Assembly (NCBI GenBank): GCA_024509875.1
Contig: JAMPIV010012445.1
Span: forward strand, 124,001-188,000
DNA: 64,000 nucleotides
Source of the DNA: Oreohelix idahoensis
Taxonomy: Eukaryota; Mollusca; Gastropoda; Stylommatophora; Oreohelicidae
Reading direction: 5' to 3'
Part shown: piece by piece, positions 1 to 11,024 of the stretch
Layout of the letters: each line of letters opens with the position of its first letter
Position numbering within the stretch: position 1 is the stretch's first letter
Translations under genes and position numbers: made by a program
Notes under the pieces: generated by a model
Database searches by the model: none
What the model was told of the DNA's origin: nothing
The model's input: only the letters and a program-made list of their open reading frames with translations

Positions 1-1040
1 CTTTAGTATGGCGACCCTCTAAATATTTCAATTAGCTTCTGGGAAATACACCACTGAATTATTTACTGTGTCTACTACTGGACAGTTTATGTTGAATGGC
101 AAAAATGCGCGTCTGAGCGCCGATAATATATTCATCTATGGCCAATCACCGCCTTTTTTCCTTTTCAAATTCAAACCTCCTACCAAAAGTCAATTCAGTC
201 ATACCTCAGTCAAGTATGTATTATTGTCTGTTGGTCCGTCTGTCTCTACTTGCTTTTTACAAAAAAAAACACACTTGTTTTTTTTGAACCAACTCTGCCT
301 TCCCCTACACAATTTTGCCTTTAAAGTTATTTTTAGCCACAATTCTCCACCACATTCCCTCTCTTTCATTCCAACTAGATTTTAGCACTTGAGTCTTAAG
401 GCCGCAATTTTTGAAAATTAGGGACATTTTTTGTTTCAATGCAGTCGCTCGCTGATATGAACAACACAGTCTTTTGTCAATATCTTTCTTATTATCTATC
501 CGTCTGTATAAATGAAAGCATATTATTTCACTGCTCAAGATGGGCCATCAGGCCAGCTAGGTTTTATATTCCTAACATTATTATTAAGAAAAAGTTACTT
601 TTCAAGGTTAGTTGGTTTTTTGAAATATTTTCGAGCATCTTCTGTAATGCGTTCGTCGCTGAATTCAAATAAACGGACTAAGTTATCGCAAAAGCGTCCA
701 AGAAATGACTGTTGCGTATAATAGCTAAGGTCCCTTTTGTCGATTTCTTTACCTTGTGTCAACTTGGGGACGTGAATTTTTTTTCCTTTCCCCCCAATTG
801 CGTCTTTTTAGCCTTGCTAGTTTTAAGCACGTGTTCAGTCATTTTTTTTCCTTTTGATCTCCGTTCTCATCCCGTTCCAAGGGTAAATGTTTTGCCTTCA
901 CGTCTAACAAGTTAATTTCCATGGCGGGTGGTGACCCGCGGCGTGGGCGATCATGTCGTCTAGTAGCTTACGCATTATTTTTTTATCCCTACATTTTATC
1001 TTTGGAGATATTTTAACGTTGTATCACGGTTAATTTTATG
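1..1040 (+). repeat. Dispersed ~1-kb repeat, copy 1
   Basis: This stretch aligns by eye, with divergence and small indels, to the reverse complement of about 23984-25004. Shared landmarks in the same order are AGTATGGCG near position 6, GAATGGCAAAAATG near 95, TATCCGTCTGTATAAA near 496, TTACGCATTATTTTTTTATCC near 968 and GATATTTTAACGTTGTATCACGG ending near 1032. The left edge is cut by the window start. I see no coding region, so this could be a solo LTR or a non-autonomous element. The short open frames here are not convincing genes. Confidence 0.7.
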
Positions 1041-2420
1041 ACACTATGTACTCGGATATAACTGATAATTTAAACTGCAAGCGTGGCTTGTCTTATAGTT
1101 TAACACTGCATGTGAATTTAAGTTATATTTAAAAATCATACGAGCGTATTCCGTCAACACTCATGAGGCTTCTAGCATTTATAAGTTAGTTTAGCAAGTT
1201 TATTCTCGTCTGATTATTTAGCAGTAAAATTAAATTCATTATAGCTGTATCGTTGTTTAAGCTAGAAATTATAATTTATTCTGCTTTCCACTGAAACACG
1301 TCACTAGAAAATAATACAGACTATATAAATTACGCGCTCTGCACCAAATCTAACTAGTGTAATAAAATAAGCGGTTTAACACTTTGAACACTTCACAAAA
1401 TACTAGATAATAATATATAATATTTTACCTCACACAGAACTACAGGTAGTCGCACAACTTAAGAATTATATGCTTATATTTATGGAAGTCTAGAAGTTCG
1501 ACAAATTGTCGAAACAAACTGAGAAACTTCGCTATACAGCTTATTCTGTTCCGAGCAACCTGTCTACTGCGAATTTAGAGGACTGAATGAAAATAAAATT
1601 TAACTCCCTCCAGTATATATGAAACGCCAGACAAAGATGTCCACTATTTCCATAAACTACGCAATAGCCTCCCCCTTTCCGTCTATAACACTAAGTTTAA
1701 CACCTAAACGCATGTCGTAACTGCCACCTACTGACCGAGAGGGCGCGTGTCAGTTGCGAATCTCAGACGGCTAGTCTCCAATGCCCCGGCAGTTTTCACA
1801 CTTCACGCTGACCATGGCCCACAATGAGGGTCGTGTCAGGTGGGATTTCCAGACAAAATGTCTCAAACTGCGCCAAGGAGACGTCATTTATCGCGCTTTT
1901 CTGAGCGTTCAGCCGACACCACTCGTTGTGGCAGGTGAAAATGCAGACAAATTTGTCGCCTATATGTCTGGCGAAAACGAATATGCACAGTTTACATCCA
2001 CAACGCGATAACCTCCCGAGCCTGGCATCTACGTAATAACCTCACTAGTGAGTTTCAAAATGAGAAACTAAACCCGGCGAAAGTTAGAATGGGGAAAAAT
2101 AGTAATGTATATAGTCGCAAACGAACGAATGCGAAAAACGCAGGAAAAAAAAGGTAAAGAGTGATAATAAAAATGGAGGATACGGGTGACAGGAAAAGAA
2201 GAAGATAATAGGCAATTTAATGATCATAAAACCTATGTGACAGGATGGTTAAAAAAAAAACTAGGTCAGCGAGTCCTTTGTTTTAAACAGAGCTCCACTA
2301 ATGATCAACTTCCTTATGAGCTTTACATTAGGTTATTAAATTTAACAACGCATATTCTATTTACAGATGAATTTCACTTGACAGAGGCGGCAGCGGTTCG
2401 GGAAAAAATAATAGTATGTT
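1041..2420. other. No convincing gene
   Basis: This is AT-rich sequence. A 76-codon open frame at 1781-2011 has no domain I recognise. It lies in a slightly more GC-rich patch and could be an exon or chance. Nothing else is supported. Confidence 0.5.
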
Positions 2421-2549
2421 AGGACTTAAAATGACAGATCAAGTAAATGAAAATAAAATATCAGGTTAGGACTTAAAATGACAGATCAAGTAAATGAAAA
2501 AATAATATCACGTTAGGCCTTAAAATGACAGATAAAGTAAAAAAAAAAA
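2421..2549 (+). repeat. Three-copy ~47-bp tandem repeat
   Basis: Three head-to-tail copies begin with TTAGGACTTAAAATGACAGA or a close variant at about 2419, 2466 and 2513. The third copy decays into a poly-A run. No coding role is visible. Confidence 0.8.
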
Positions 2550-2779
2550 AAAATAGTTTTAGGGATCCACTTTTATTGTTGCTACTAAATGTACTGAAAA
2601 AGGGTTAGTACATTTTTCTGTACATTCTACTGCAAAGGATAAAAGTTGATTAACCCTTAAAAGAACGTGGCGGTTTTAACATTTTTGACACAATGAATGC
2701 TGTATGACTTTTAGTTTTCACATAATATTATGAGATCAGATCTGAGCTGCACCTTATCTAAAGGTCATTAAACATTACC

Positions 2780-3316
2780 CTTCAGTGGTTACGATCCAGT
2801 TGCGGAATCACTGGAAATGAGAGAGCCGATGCTTTATCTAGAAGTAGCAGTAAAATGGAACAATTCAGCCACCCTTTGCCCTGTCCAGACGCTAAAACCA
2901 TATTCAACAACCAGTACAAATACCAGCGTAAAAAGGAAGGTGATATATTCTACAGATATGACCCAATCCACCAGCTCAATAGACATCAGCAGATCATCCT
3001 TTTCCGCCTGAGAACTGGCCACTGCAGATTACTAGGCCACCTTTATCGCCTCAGGATATCCCATTTGAATGAATGTCCATGTGGAACCGGACTCCAGAAC
3101 CCTGAACACATTCTCCAAAACTGCCCAACCAATGATGACCCACGACGCCTGACCTGGCCAGAGAGTGTTGAGCTCAGACAGCAGCTATGGGTCTGGAAAA
3201 GACTATGGACTTCGTCCTGGCGACATGCCTGCAGATTTAGCATGACTACAAAATTGAACGCAGAAGAAAATATGATATTAAAATTTAATGGTCGGTTCTT
3301 TCCTATTTTTATTTAA
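2780..3316 (+). pseudogene. LINE pol C-terminus: RNase H end plus Cys-rich tail
   Basis: One reading frame is open from 2780 to the stop at 3316. It starts with a residue pattern typical of the last RNase H motif (CGITGNERADALSR, with the final catalytic Asp present). It continues into a C-terminal region with CPCGTGLQNPEHILQNCP, the cysteine-rich tail seen after RNase H in I/Jockey-type LINE proteins. The upstream RNase H core, RT and endonuclease are absent, so this is a 5'-truncated dead copy. The family differs from the LINE at 44.7 kb. Confidence 0.75.
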
Positions 3317-4062
3317 GAATGGTAATGTTATACACAGTTGTAAATGAAAATAAATGACAGTTATTAATATATATAGATGTATTATGGGACTAACGAAAAC
3401 CAAACACTTACTTCAATTCTATCGTCGCGGAACACTGGGTTCTCGTCCGTTAAGAGTTAATAATCAGTAATTCATCATATCTTTCATACAAAATTAATAA
3501 ATTTCGAACGATGCGACGATTTACTGATTCAAGGTAGATCCTTGAAATTTGTTGCTGGTTTTTGTCTGTATGTGTGTTTGTTTGGCTTTTTTAATGTTTT
3601 GTTGTTGCTTAATCAGTCTTACGTACTAGCCCATTACAGGCATCTGAACCATAATAATCTTCCTCAGTTTATACGACACAAAACTGAACAACTCGCTAAT
3701 TTTACTAAACAACTTTCTACACAGTCATTGTTAAAACACGAAAATTCCAAACTCACTCATACTTACAAACGACATGTTCACCAACTCTGAGATTCTGTTC
3801 GTATACTTTAAATCCATCTCTTTAACTTTAATCATTCTTGACGCTGTTAACGTTTTACAGATATTAATTTGTGGTTACGCTTGCAATAGCTACCTCCTTC
3901 TCGTGTAAAACAAATTGGTACAGAAGCTACAACCGCTACAGCACATGTGGTGCTGCGGTGCATGCTGGGTGAGAGGGACCCGCTCAAAACGAAGATAATA
4001 CAGAATTAACATTTTAATATAAACCGCAATAACAAAACACGGATGGATTTCATAGTGAATAC
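3317..4062. other. No convincing gene
   Basis: This is AT-rich intergenic sequence. Short open frames, for example 3542-3790, have no recognisable domain. Confidence 0.5.
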
Positions 4063-4071
4063 GAAAGACAA

Positions 4072-4508
4072 GAAGTTTCGAAATTGTTCTCCTTCCACAC
4101 AATCTGCCTAAGAAAAATTATCCGAATCTTTTGGCCGAATACCATCACCAACCAAGAACTACTTACTCGATGTAACCACGAGGACATGCACACCATCATA
4201 GCTGGCAGACGCTGGAGTTGGTTTGGCCACGTCCTCAGAAGAGACCCCGATGCCATCACAAGAACAGCTATGCAATGGACCACTGAAAGAAAGCGATAGA
4301 GGATAGAGAGACCGACCTAACACAACTTGGCGAAGAACTGTGGAGACCGAGATGCAAAGCATGAACCAGAGCTGTGGCACTGTACAATGGATTGCCGCCG
4401 ACCGAACAAAGTGGAAGCAGTTTGTTGCTGCCCAACAAGACGCCATCAGGCGTGATGGCCAATGACTGCTTTGACAGTCGGCGGCTAAGGATCAAAGAAG
4501 AAGAAGAT
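4072..4508 (+). mobile_element. 5'-truncated RTE-like LINE (3' end only) with TSD
   Basis: The segment matches the last ~430 bp of the element at 14753-18071, including the C-terminal motif GRRWSWFGHVLRRDP and the terminal CGGCGGCTAAGGATCAAAG followed by (GAA)n. A stop codon and a frameshift break the frame near 4298. The perfect 9-bp repeat GAAAGACAA lies at 4063-4071 and 4509-4517, which fits target-primed insertion of a truncated copy. Confidence 0.8.
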
Positions 4509-4517
4509 GAAAGACAA

Positions 4518-5053
4518 AGAATAGTCATGCTTCAGTAAGCTCTATTTGTTATTAAGTATTAATTGTTAATATGTAAGCATGATGTAATAATTGCCATCCA
4601 TATATCCCATCCTTATAGTTACCAAGCAGCGCTCCGGAGAAAAGCATACCTAAACAACAGTTTTCAGCCAATCAGCGATCAAAGAATGTGGGTTTACTCC
4701 GCATATTTTGAATTGTCTAGTACAGGTGAATCGTTCATAAAAGTGTTTGGCATTGCGCCTCGCATCAATGTACACATCTTCTGCCACCTGCATGAAATGG
4801 AACACGTGACAGTAACTAACGGACGAAAAGTCTCTTTCCCTGACGGTCACAATAAAGTAACAAAGTAAGGTTTTTCTCTCAGTTGCCAGTTGTTTTTGCT
4901 GATGGTCGCAAGCCAGAATGATGTTAATGGTGAAATCGATCTGCCTGATGTGTTGGCATTTTTCTGTTGTTGTCCTATATTGTTGTTGTTGTTGTTGTTT
5001 TCCCCCGCTGTCGTTACTGTAACCTTTTGTCATTACTAAATTATCGTGGGTGC
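4518..5053. other. Spacer with short (TTG)n run
   Basis: No gene is seen. A short TTG/GTT trinucleotide run lies at about 4979-4999. It makes a poly-Gln open frame on the minus strand that I do not accept as coding. Confidence 0.5.
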
Positions 5054-5063
5054 TGAGTGACAA

Positions 5064-5814
5064 CGGTTGTTATTGCCGGGAGTTGTAGTGAGGATAAGCT
5101 CTCACTGCAGATAAAATACTTCTATGGCACGCGCCTCAAACAGCCTCTGACAACCAAGTCCAGCTCCCGGCCTTCACGTGTGGCTCAATTTGAGCCCGGC
5201 GGAACTGTTTCCACTGACGGGAGAAGGGGCAAAGGCGAGCGACTGGCGCCTTAAAACCAGCAGCTTCGGGCAGATAGGGCTCGTGATCCTTGGTTGGTAG
5301 CTTATCTACGAGAAGGAACTCTGAATTCAAACCACCGCTGCCTTGCGGGAATATCCATTTGTGGAATTGGCTTCGGGAGTAAACCCTGAGGATAAATCCG
5401 GAGTCGGAGTCCCTAAGGCAGTCTAATGTCGATTCGACATTATTCTGGCAACTCCTGCGACATGGCTGGTACCAAACTGTATCGGCTACTGCCGTTCCTT
5501 TGGATCTACCGGCTGTGTGGAGAGGGGGAACATGATGCATGGGCAACAGCTTGATCTCCATATAACTGTGCCCAAGCTCGCGCCCTGGAGAGGACACTCC
5601 AGCTTCACCCTATAGGTGTCGGCAAAACACGGGAAGTAGCAGTTACCGGTTATAAGCATTTTGCCCAATTGGCGTAGGGCATGGCGCCAGGGGCTACTTC
5701 CGACAGTGGGAGAGGTTCTAGGATCTCACTGGACAGCTACCGCCCGCTTCAAGCTGGGCAGCCCCCAGTCAATAAGGAGTTGTCCCGCCACTGTCTGCTT
5801 TCCCCATTGGGTGC
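5064..5814 (+). other. LINE 5' leader, probable internal promoter region
   Basis: This leader precedes the pol ORF and is clearly richer in G+C than the flanking DNA. It contains short open frames in several registers, but none has a zinc-knuckle or RRM that would mark an ORF1 protein. By analogy with other autonomous LINEs it should hold the internal promoter. That is inference; no core motif was identified. Confidence 0.55.
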
Positions 5815-8800
5815 ATGGGGATTAGGGTCAAACCCGAACTGTGGACAGAAAATTTTGCACCAAGCAATTACCGAAAAAATAGAAATAAGAAAACTCTCAG
5901 ATTGGGAGGCTGGAACGTCCGGACTATGTTGACTGGACTATCCGAAAACCTACAGGATGTAAACGATGTAAGGAAGACAGCCATAATTAATGATGAGCTT
6001 AAACGACTTCAGGTGGATATAGCTGCACTTCAGGAAACGCGCCTGGCGGGCTCTGGAACGGTGAGCGAGAAGGACTACACATTTTATTGGCAAGGGAAAG
6101 ATCTTAATAAAGCTAGAGAACACGGAGTAGGTTTTGCGGTCAAAAAATCGCTAACTAACATGGTTGAACAAGGCGAGAATGGATCAGAACGTCTGTTAAC
6201 GCTCCGCCTGCAAACTAGCACAGGTCCCATCACCCTTGTCAGTGTGTATGCTCCTACTCTGTACTCTGCCTCAGAAGCTAAAGATGAGTTCTACGAGAAT
6301 CTAGCAGCAGTAATCAAAAGCATACCTAGGCAAGAACAGCTTGTTCTCCTTGATGACTTTAACGCTAGAGTGGGTGCCGATAATGTTTCATGGCCTTCAT
6401 GTCTGGGCAGGTTTGGTATTGGCAAGATGAATGAAAATGGACAACGGCTCTTAGAGTTGTGTGTCCACCATGACCTCTGCGTGACCAACACCTACTTTCA
6501 GACAAAACCCCAGCATAAGGTGTCATGGAGACACCCACGATCCAAGCACTGGCACCAACTTGACCTGATTCTCGTCAGAAGGCCACTCCTCAGGTCTGTG
6601 CTCTCCACGCGCTCGTACCATAGTGCAGACTGTGACACAGATCACTCCTTGGTTTGCTGCAAAATCAGAGCACAACCAAGAAAACTCTATCGTGTCAGAC
6701 ATGAAGGGAAACCACGCATTGATACCAGCAAGATGTCAGACCCTTTCATGATCGCTCAATTCACTGCGACCTTCAAGAAAGTGCTCAGTAGCCCTCAGCA
6801 TGGTGATACTATTACAGAGAACTGGGAGCATCTACGGAACACCATTCAAAGTACTGCACTTGCCACCTTTGGTAAGAAAACAGCAAAGTCAAATGACTGG
6901 TTTGACGCTTCATCAGATGTGATGGCACCTGTTATTGAAGCTAAGCGCAGTGCTATGAATGAATACAAACGTTCACCGAGTGCCAGAACCCTACAGATCC
7001 TGAGGGCTACGAGAAGCAAAGTTCAACAAACTGCTCGACGCTGTGCAAATGACTATTGGCTCCAGCTCAGTGAGAGCATCCAGATCGCAGCGCAAACAGG
7101 CAACATTAGACAAATGTATGACGGTATAAAGAAAGCACTTGGCCCCCATAAAAGTAAGACGGCACCGCTAAAAACCATCAGCGGAGAGAAGCTAACCGAT
7201 AAGGGTAAGCAGATGGAGAGGTGGGTCGAGCACTACTCTGAGCTTTACGCTAGAGACAATACCGTTACGCCTGCAGCCCTTGATGCTGTCAATAGTCTGC
7301 CAACTATGGAGGAGCTGGATACCGAACCAACATTAGAGGAACTCAGTAAGGCCATTGATAGCTTGGCCTCTGGCAAAGCACCAGGCAGTGATGGGATTCC
7401 TCCTGATTTAATCAAATGCTGTAAGAGCACGCTATTACATCCCCTGCATAGGATGCTGTGCCAGTGCTGGGAAGAGACAACTATTCCTCAAGACATGCGA
7501 GATGCCAAGATTGTAACACTGTATAAAAATAAAGGAGACAGAAGTGATTGCAATAACTACAGAGGCATCTCTCTTCTTAGTATTGTTGGTAAGGTTTTTG
7601 CCAAAGTCATCTTAATGCGACTACACAAGTTAGCTGAGCGCATATATCCAGAGGCACAGTGTGGATTCCGAGCTGGCAGATCAACAACAGACATGATCTT
7701 CTCTCTCCGCCAGCTTCAGGAAAAATCAAGAGAGCAGAAAAGACCATTATATATCGCCTTTATAGACCTCACAAAAGCATTCGACCTGGTTAGTAGGGAT
7801 GGACTCTTTAAAATCCTCCTGAAAATAGGCTGCCCTTCTAAAATGCTGGAAATGATAAAGTCATTACATGACGACATGAAGGGAACAGTCCAATATGCTG
7901 GAAGCACGTCACAGCCCTTTGATATACGAAGTGGCGTTAAACAAGGCTGTGTTCTGGCTCCGACCCTCTTCGGAATCTTCTTTGCCTTACTCTTGAAACA
8001 TGCATTCAGAGATACAACTGAAGGAATATGCCTTCACACTAGGTCAGATGGCCGTCTGTTTAATCTTTCAAGGCTGAAGGCAAAAACCAAAATCAGAAGG
8101 GTCACTATAAGAGACTTGTTGTTCGCTGATGATGCTGCAGTCGTCACTCAAAGCCAACAGGAGCTTCAGAGCTTGATGAATCGCTTCACTAAAGCATGCA
8201 AGGACTTTGGCCTCACAATAAGTCTAAAGAAAACGAATGTGCTGAGTCAGGATGTGGGTGCTGCACCAGTTATCACTATCAATAACTATGAATTGGCAGT
8301 GGTGCACCACTTCACATACCTAGGGTCTACCATCAATGACAAACTCTCACTGGATACAGAAATCGACAGCCGCATTGGCAAAGCTACAGCTACCTTTGCC
8401 CGCCTCACATCGCGTTTTTGGGGAAACTCTAAACTCACAATGAAGACCAAAGCTGCGGTATATAATGCCTGCGTCACCAGCACACTCCTAAATGGCAGCG
8501 AGACCTGGACGACCTATGCTAAGCAAGAAAGAAGGCTCAATACCTTCCATTTGCGGTGTCTACGCCGCATCCTTGGCATCTCGTGGAAAGATAAAGTGAC
8601 AAATGTCGAGGTGTTGTCACGTGCTGGCCTTCAAAGTATGTATACGCTGCTTAGACAGCGCAGACTTCGCTGGCTTGGCCATGTTCGCCGCATGGAAGAT
8701 GGTCGCATCCCAAAAGATATCTTCTACGGACAATTAGCAGATGGCAAGAGAACAGTTGGGCGACCACAGCTGAGGTTCAAAGATGTGTGCAAGAGAGATA

Positions 8801-9009
8801 TGAGGGCACTGGACATGGATCCAGCAACATGGGAGGATGAAGCTGCCGATCGCACTAAGTGGCGATGCTATTTACGGCACCACCTCAGATTGGGCGAAGA
8901 GAGGCTCACACAAGAAGCAGAGGTGAGGAGAAAACGTCGAAAGGAGCACCAGGAAAATAAGCAGCTGAGGGCTGCCACCTCAGGGGCGCATTCCCATAGT
9001 CAGTTATGA
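5815..9009 (+). CDS. LINE endonuclease-reverse transcriptase (1064 aa)
   Basis: The protein would nick genomic DNA and copy its own RNA at the nick (target-primed reverse transcription). The N-terminal endonuclease/exonuclease/phosphatase fold begins at GGWNVRTM (about residue 32), with LQETRLAG, VSVYAPT and a TDHSLV motif near residue 277. The RT domain shows CNNYRGISLL, AFIDLTKAFD (about 648), GVKQGCVLAPTLF and the catalytic LFADDAAVV (about 771). The C-terminus carries RRLRWLGHVRRMEDG and GRPQLRFKDVCKRDM, usual for this group. One oddity is that the usual GDFNA of the nuclease reads DDFNA (about residue 180). The ATG at 5815 gives complete domain coverage; an upstream start is not needed. 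The exact LINE clade was not determined. Confidence 0.9.
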   Translation: MGIRVKPELWTENFAPSNYRKNRNKKTLRLGGWNVRTMLTGLSENLQDVNDVRKTAIINDELKRLQVDIAALQETRLAGSGTVSEKDYTFYWQGKDLNKAREHGVGFAVKKSLTNMVEQGENGSERLLTLRLQTSTGPITLVSVYAPTLYSASEAKDEFYENLAAVIKSIPRQEQLVLLDDFNARVGADNVSWPSCLGRFGIGKMNENGQRLLELCVHHDLCVTNTYFQTKPQHKVSWRHPRSKHWHQLDLILVRRPLLRSVLSTRSYHSADCDTDHSLVCCKIRAQPRKLYRVRHEGKPRIDTSKMSDPFMIAQFTATFKKVLSSPQHGDTITENWEHLRNTIQSTALATFGKKTAKSNDWFDASSDVMAPVIEAKRSAMNEYKRSPSARTLQILRATRSKVQQTARRCANDYWLQLSESIQIAAQTGNIRQMYDGIKKALGPHKSKTAPLKTISGEKLTDKGKQMERWVEHYSELYARDNTVTPAALDAVNSLPTMEELDTEPTLEELSKAIDSLASGKAPGSDGIPPDLIKCCKSTLLHPLHRMLCQCWEETTIPQDMRDAKIVTLYKNKGDRSDCNNYRGISLLSIVGKVFAKVILMRLHKLAERIYPEAQCGFRAGRSTTDMIFSLRQLQEKSREQKRPLYIAFIDLTKAFDLVSRDGLFKILLKIGCPSKMLEMIKSLHDDMKGTVQYAGSTSQPFDIRSGVKQGCVLAPTLFGIFFALLLKHAFRDTTEGICLHTRSDGRLFNLSRLKAKTKIRRVTIRDLLFADDAAVVTQSQQELQSLMNRFTKACKDFGLTISLKKTNVLSQDVGAAPVITINNYELAVVHHFTYLGSTINDKLSLDTEIDSRIGKATATFARLTSRFWGNSKLTMKTKAAVYNACVTSTLLNGSETWTTYAKQERRLNTFHLRCLRRILGISWKDKVTNVEVLSRAGLQSMYTLLRQRRLRWLGHVRRMEDGRIPKDIFYGQLADGKRTVGRPQLRFKDVCKRDMRALDMDPATWEDEAADRTKWRCYLRHHLRLGEERLTQEAEVRRKRRKEHQENKQLRAATSGAHSHSQL

Positions 9010-9037
9010 CTGAAGGGGCTATTATTATGAGTGACAA

Positions 9038-9800
9038 TTATTTGTGTCTGATAAGCTGAAACAGAAACTAGAACTAACCCACGTGATTTTTATGTACGTT
9101 AGAGATGTGACACCTGAACTAAACAAATGATTATGCTCCAGGAAAATATAGAATTAAAATAGTGGAAAAATACAAGCAATGATATATATGTCATGCTGAG
9201 AAATTACGTGCATTTGGCATGTATCGCATAAACGAGATGTGATCAAAAAGGTGTGACTACTTATTACAGTTGCCGACGTGGAAGCACTGAGCTGCACTGA
9301 AACGTGTGCGGATGTAGCAAAGTAAAAAAAAAAAAAAGGATAACAGACTGAGTAAATTTCTTACAGGTGAATAAAACATGAGAAAATGTTCTATTAATCT
9401 TATTCTGTCACGGGGCTCTTTATTTACGTAAATGGTGTAGCAAAACATTTCCAAAAAAGAGTTGTATTCCTTGCCTGCTGGTTGCTTAGTCTCATAGAGC
9501 ACTGAAGTATAGATCACCACGGCTATCAGATCCTGCAAGGCCAGTCATCAATACATGTTTTTTCCAGAACATGACCAGTCTAGATAAATTACTACCACCA
9601 AAAAAAAAAAAAAAATAGTTCGCAGTGTGTTCTCTCTTTCAAATAAATCGAAAATAATTTTTGGGAAGCAGGCGAGCATGTACAAATGAAATTAAACACC
9701 GGGAGCTTTAGACTGGCCCTAGAATATTACATTGCAACAGCCGCATCAACACAAATACTAGGCAATAACCATTTACGAATTCTTGACCAAGTTGTTCTAA
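9038..9800. other. Spacer, possible intron
   Basis: AT-rich sequence with A-runs near 9324 and 9600. No gene is seen. A pyrimidine-rich stretch ending in AG at about 9814 could be a 3' splice site for the glycosyltransferase exon that follows. Confidence 0.45.
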
Positions 9801-10759
9801 ATTGTCTTCCTCAGTTTTACTGCTGTCTACTTTCTGTGTGATCTTCAGCCTGGAAGTCGTCCAGACTTTGTGTCACTTGCCACTATCAAGACAAACCAAC
9901 CAACCAATCAGCTTGCAGTGATGTATCCAGGACCCAAAGTACGCAATATTACCGTATTTCACCCAGTTTTGTTTGGTCCGTTCAGGGAGCCGTCCAGACT
10001 TATTCAGTCGATTGAGATTAACCGAGCTTTTGGTGCTGACCACGCTTCATCTACAATTACAGTGTCTCTGAAGAAACAAACTACGTGCTGAAGCAGTATG
10101 AACAAGATGGTGTTCTGACGGTACTCCAGTGGCCCTTGCCAGATCAGACCAATGCTTGGTACTACGCGCAACATGTTGCCATTAATGATTGCGTGTACCG
10201 TAACAGAAATGTTTCTGAGTATGTGGCAATATTAGACATAGGCGAGTTCATTATTCCGGTAAACCGAACATCGTGGGTAGATTTGATTCAAGACATAAAA
10301 GACGATTATTATGGAAGCGGAAAATATAAGAAACCGCCTTTAGGATCAATGGCATTTAGATCGTGTTTTTTTAACATGGAACCTTCACCTGATATATGGC
10401 AACAAGCCAAGAGAAATATCTCCTTTACTAAGGACGATGAGAATTTCATTATTCGCTACTCTTTAGCGCCATTTCTATATCTTGAACGAAGTGATCCCCC
10501 TTTCAAGTTTCCATCGCGGAGCAAAAGCGTTACTCGCCCAGACATGGTGATTACAGCCGGTATTCATCGAATACAAGAGCACAGAGCGAATGCAATACAA
10601 CACGTGGTCAGTCCCAAAATGGCTATTGTGAACCATTACTCTTCGTCCAGAAAAGGAATAAAGCCAAGAGTGCCGGATGTTTCTGTTCTGAAACTAAAGC
10701 AGCTGATTCTCCCACGTCTTCAAAGAGCTTTTTATAGATTTGCTAAAGTATTTCAGTAA
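9801..10759 (+). pseudogene. Glycosyltransferase family 92 (DUF23) exon, frameshifted
   Basis: GT92 proteins are Golgi-type glycosyltransferases found in animals and plants; the donor and acceptor here cannot be inferred. The frame open from 9801 carries VFHPVLFGPFREPSRLIQSI and INRAFGADH. The match then jumps to another frame at about 10040-10050 (FIYNYSVSEETNYVLKQYEQ) and runs to a stop at 10757-10759. The shift is best explained by one missing base near 10043-10046. The GT92 acidic motif, usually D-I-D-E-F, reads LDIGEFIIP here, so the second Asp is Gly. The N-terminal anchor and the start of the domain are not in the window. It is either the last exon of a decaying gene or an assembly error plus a divergent paralogue. 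Confidence 0.75.
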
Positions 10760-11024
10760 TACCTTCCAACCATCTAGAGATAACCTTCGCTAATAATCGA
10801 AGGATTGTAAATGAAAGAAAACGTGCCTTGCAGAAACAAGTTTTACGTGAAAGCTAAAGCACGATAGAGAATCCTGAAATGGATCTATGATTGCTAGAGA
10901 ATTCATTAAAGATTGTTTACATAATTGTATCTATTATCTTGCAGGCCGGAATTTTTTCATCAGTTTTGCCAGAATTATTTGTGTACCTTAAAGCAGTACC
11001 TTTATAAATTCTAAAGTTACTGAG

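Larger units (their letters stand above)
5064..9027 (+). mobile_element. Full-length LINE with intact ORF and 10-bp TSD
   Basis: A non-LTR retrotransposon of about 3.96 kb. It has a ~750-bp GC-richer leader, one long ORF (5815-9009) encoding endonuclease and reverse transcriptase, an 18-bp 3' UTR and a short ATTATTA tail. The perfect 10-bp direct repeat TGAGTGACAA at 5054-5063 and 9028-9037 defines both ends. The bases just outside each repeat differ, so the TSD is exactly 10 bp. An open ORF, a complete leader and a perfect TSD point to a recent insertion that was probably mobile when it landed. Confidence 0.88.

Noticed and set aside
1781..2011. 76-codon frame as a host gene
   Set aside because: Possible, but there is no domain or splice evidence, so it is only noted in the spacer entry.
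4650..5063. 137-codon minus-strand frame with a Gln run
   Set aside because: The Gln run is a short TTG microsatellite. No domain is visible and the frame lies over spacer.
5057..5932. Short frames in the LINE leader as an ORF1 protein
   Set aside because: They are in different registers, overlap on both strands and lack zinc-knuckle or RRM motifs.
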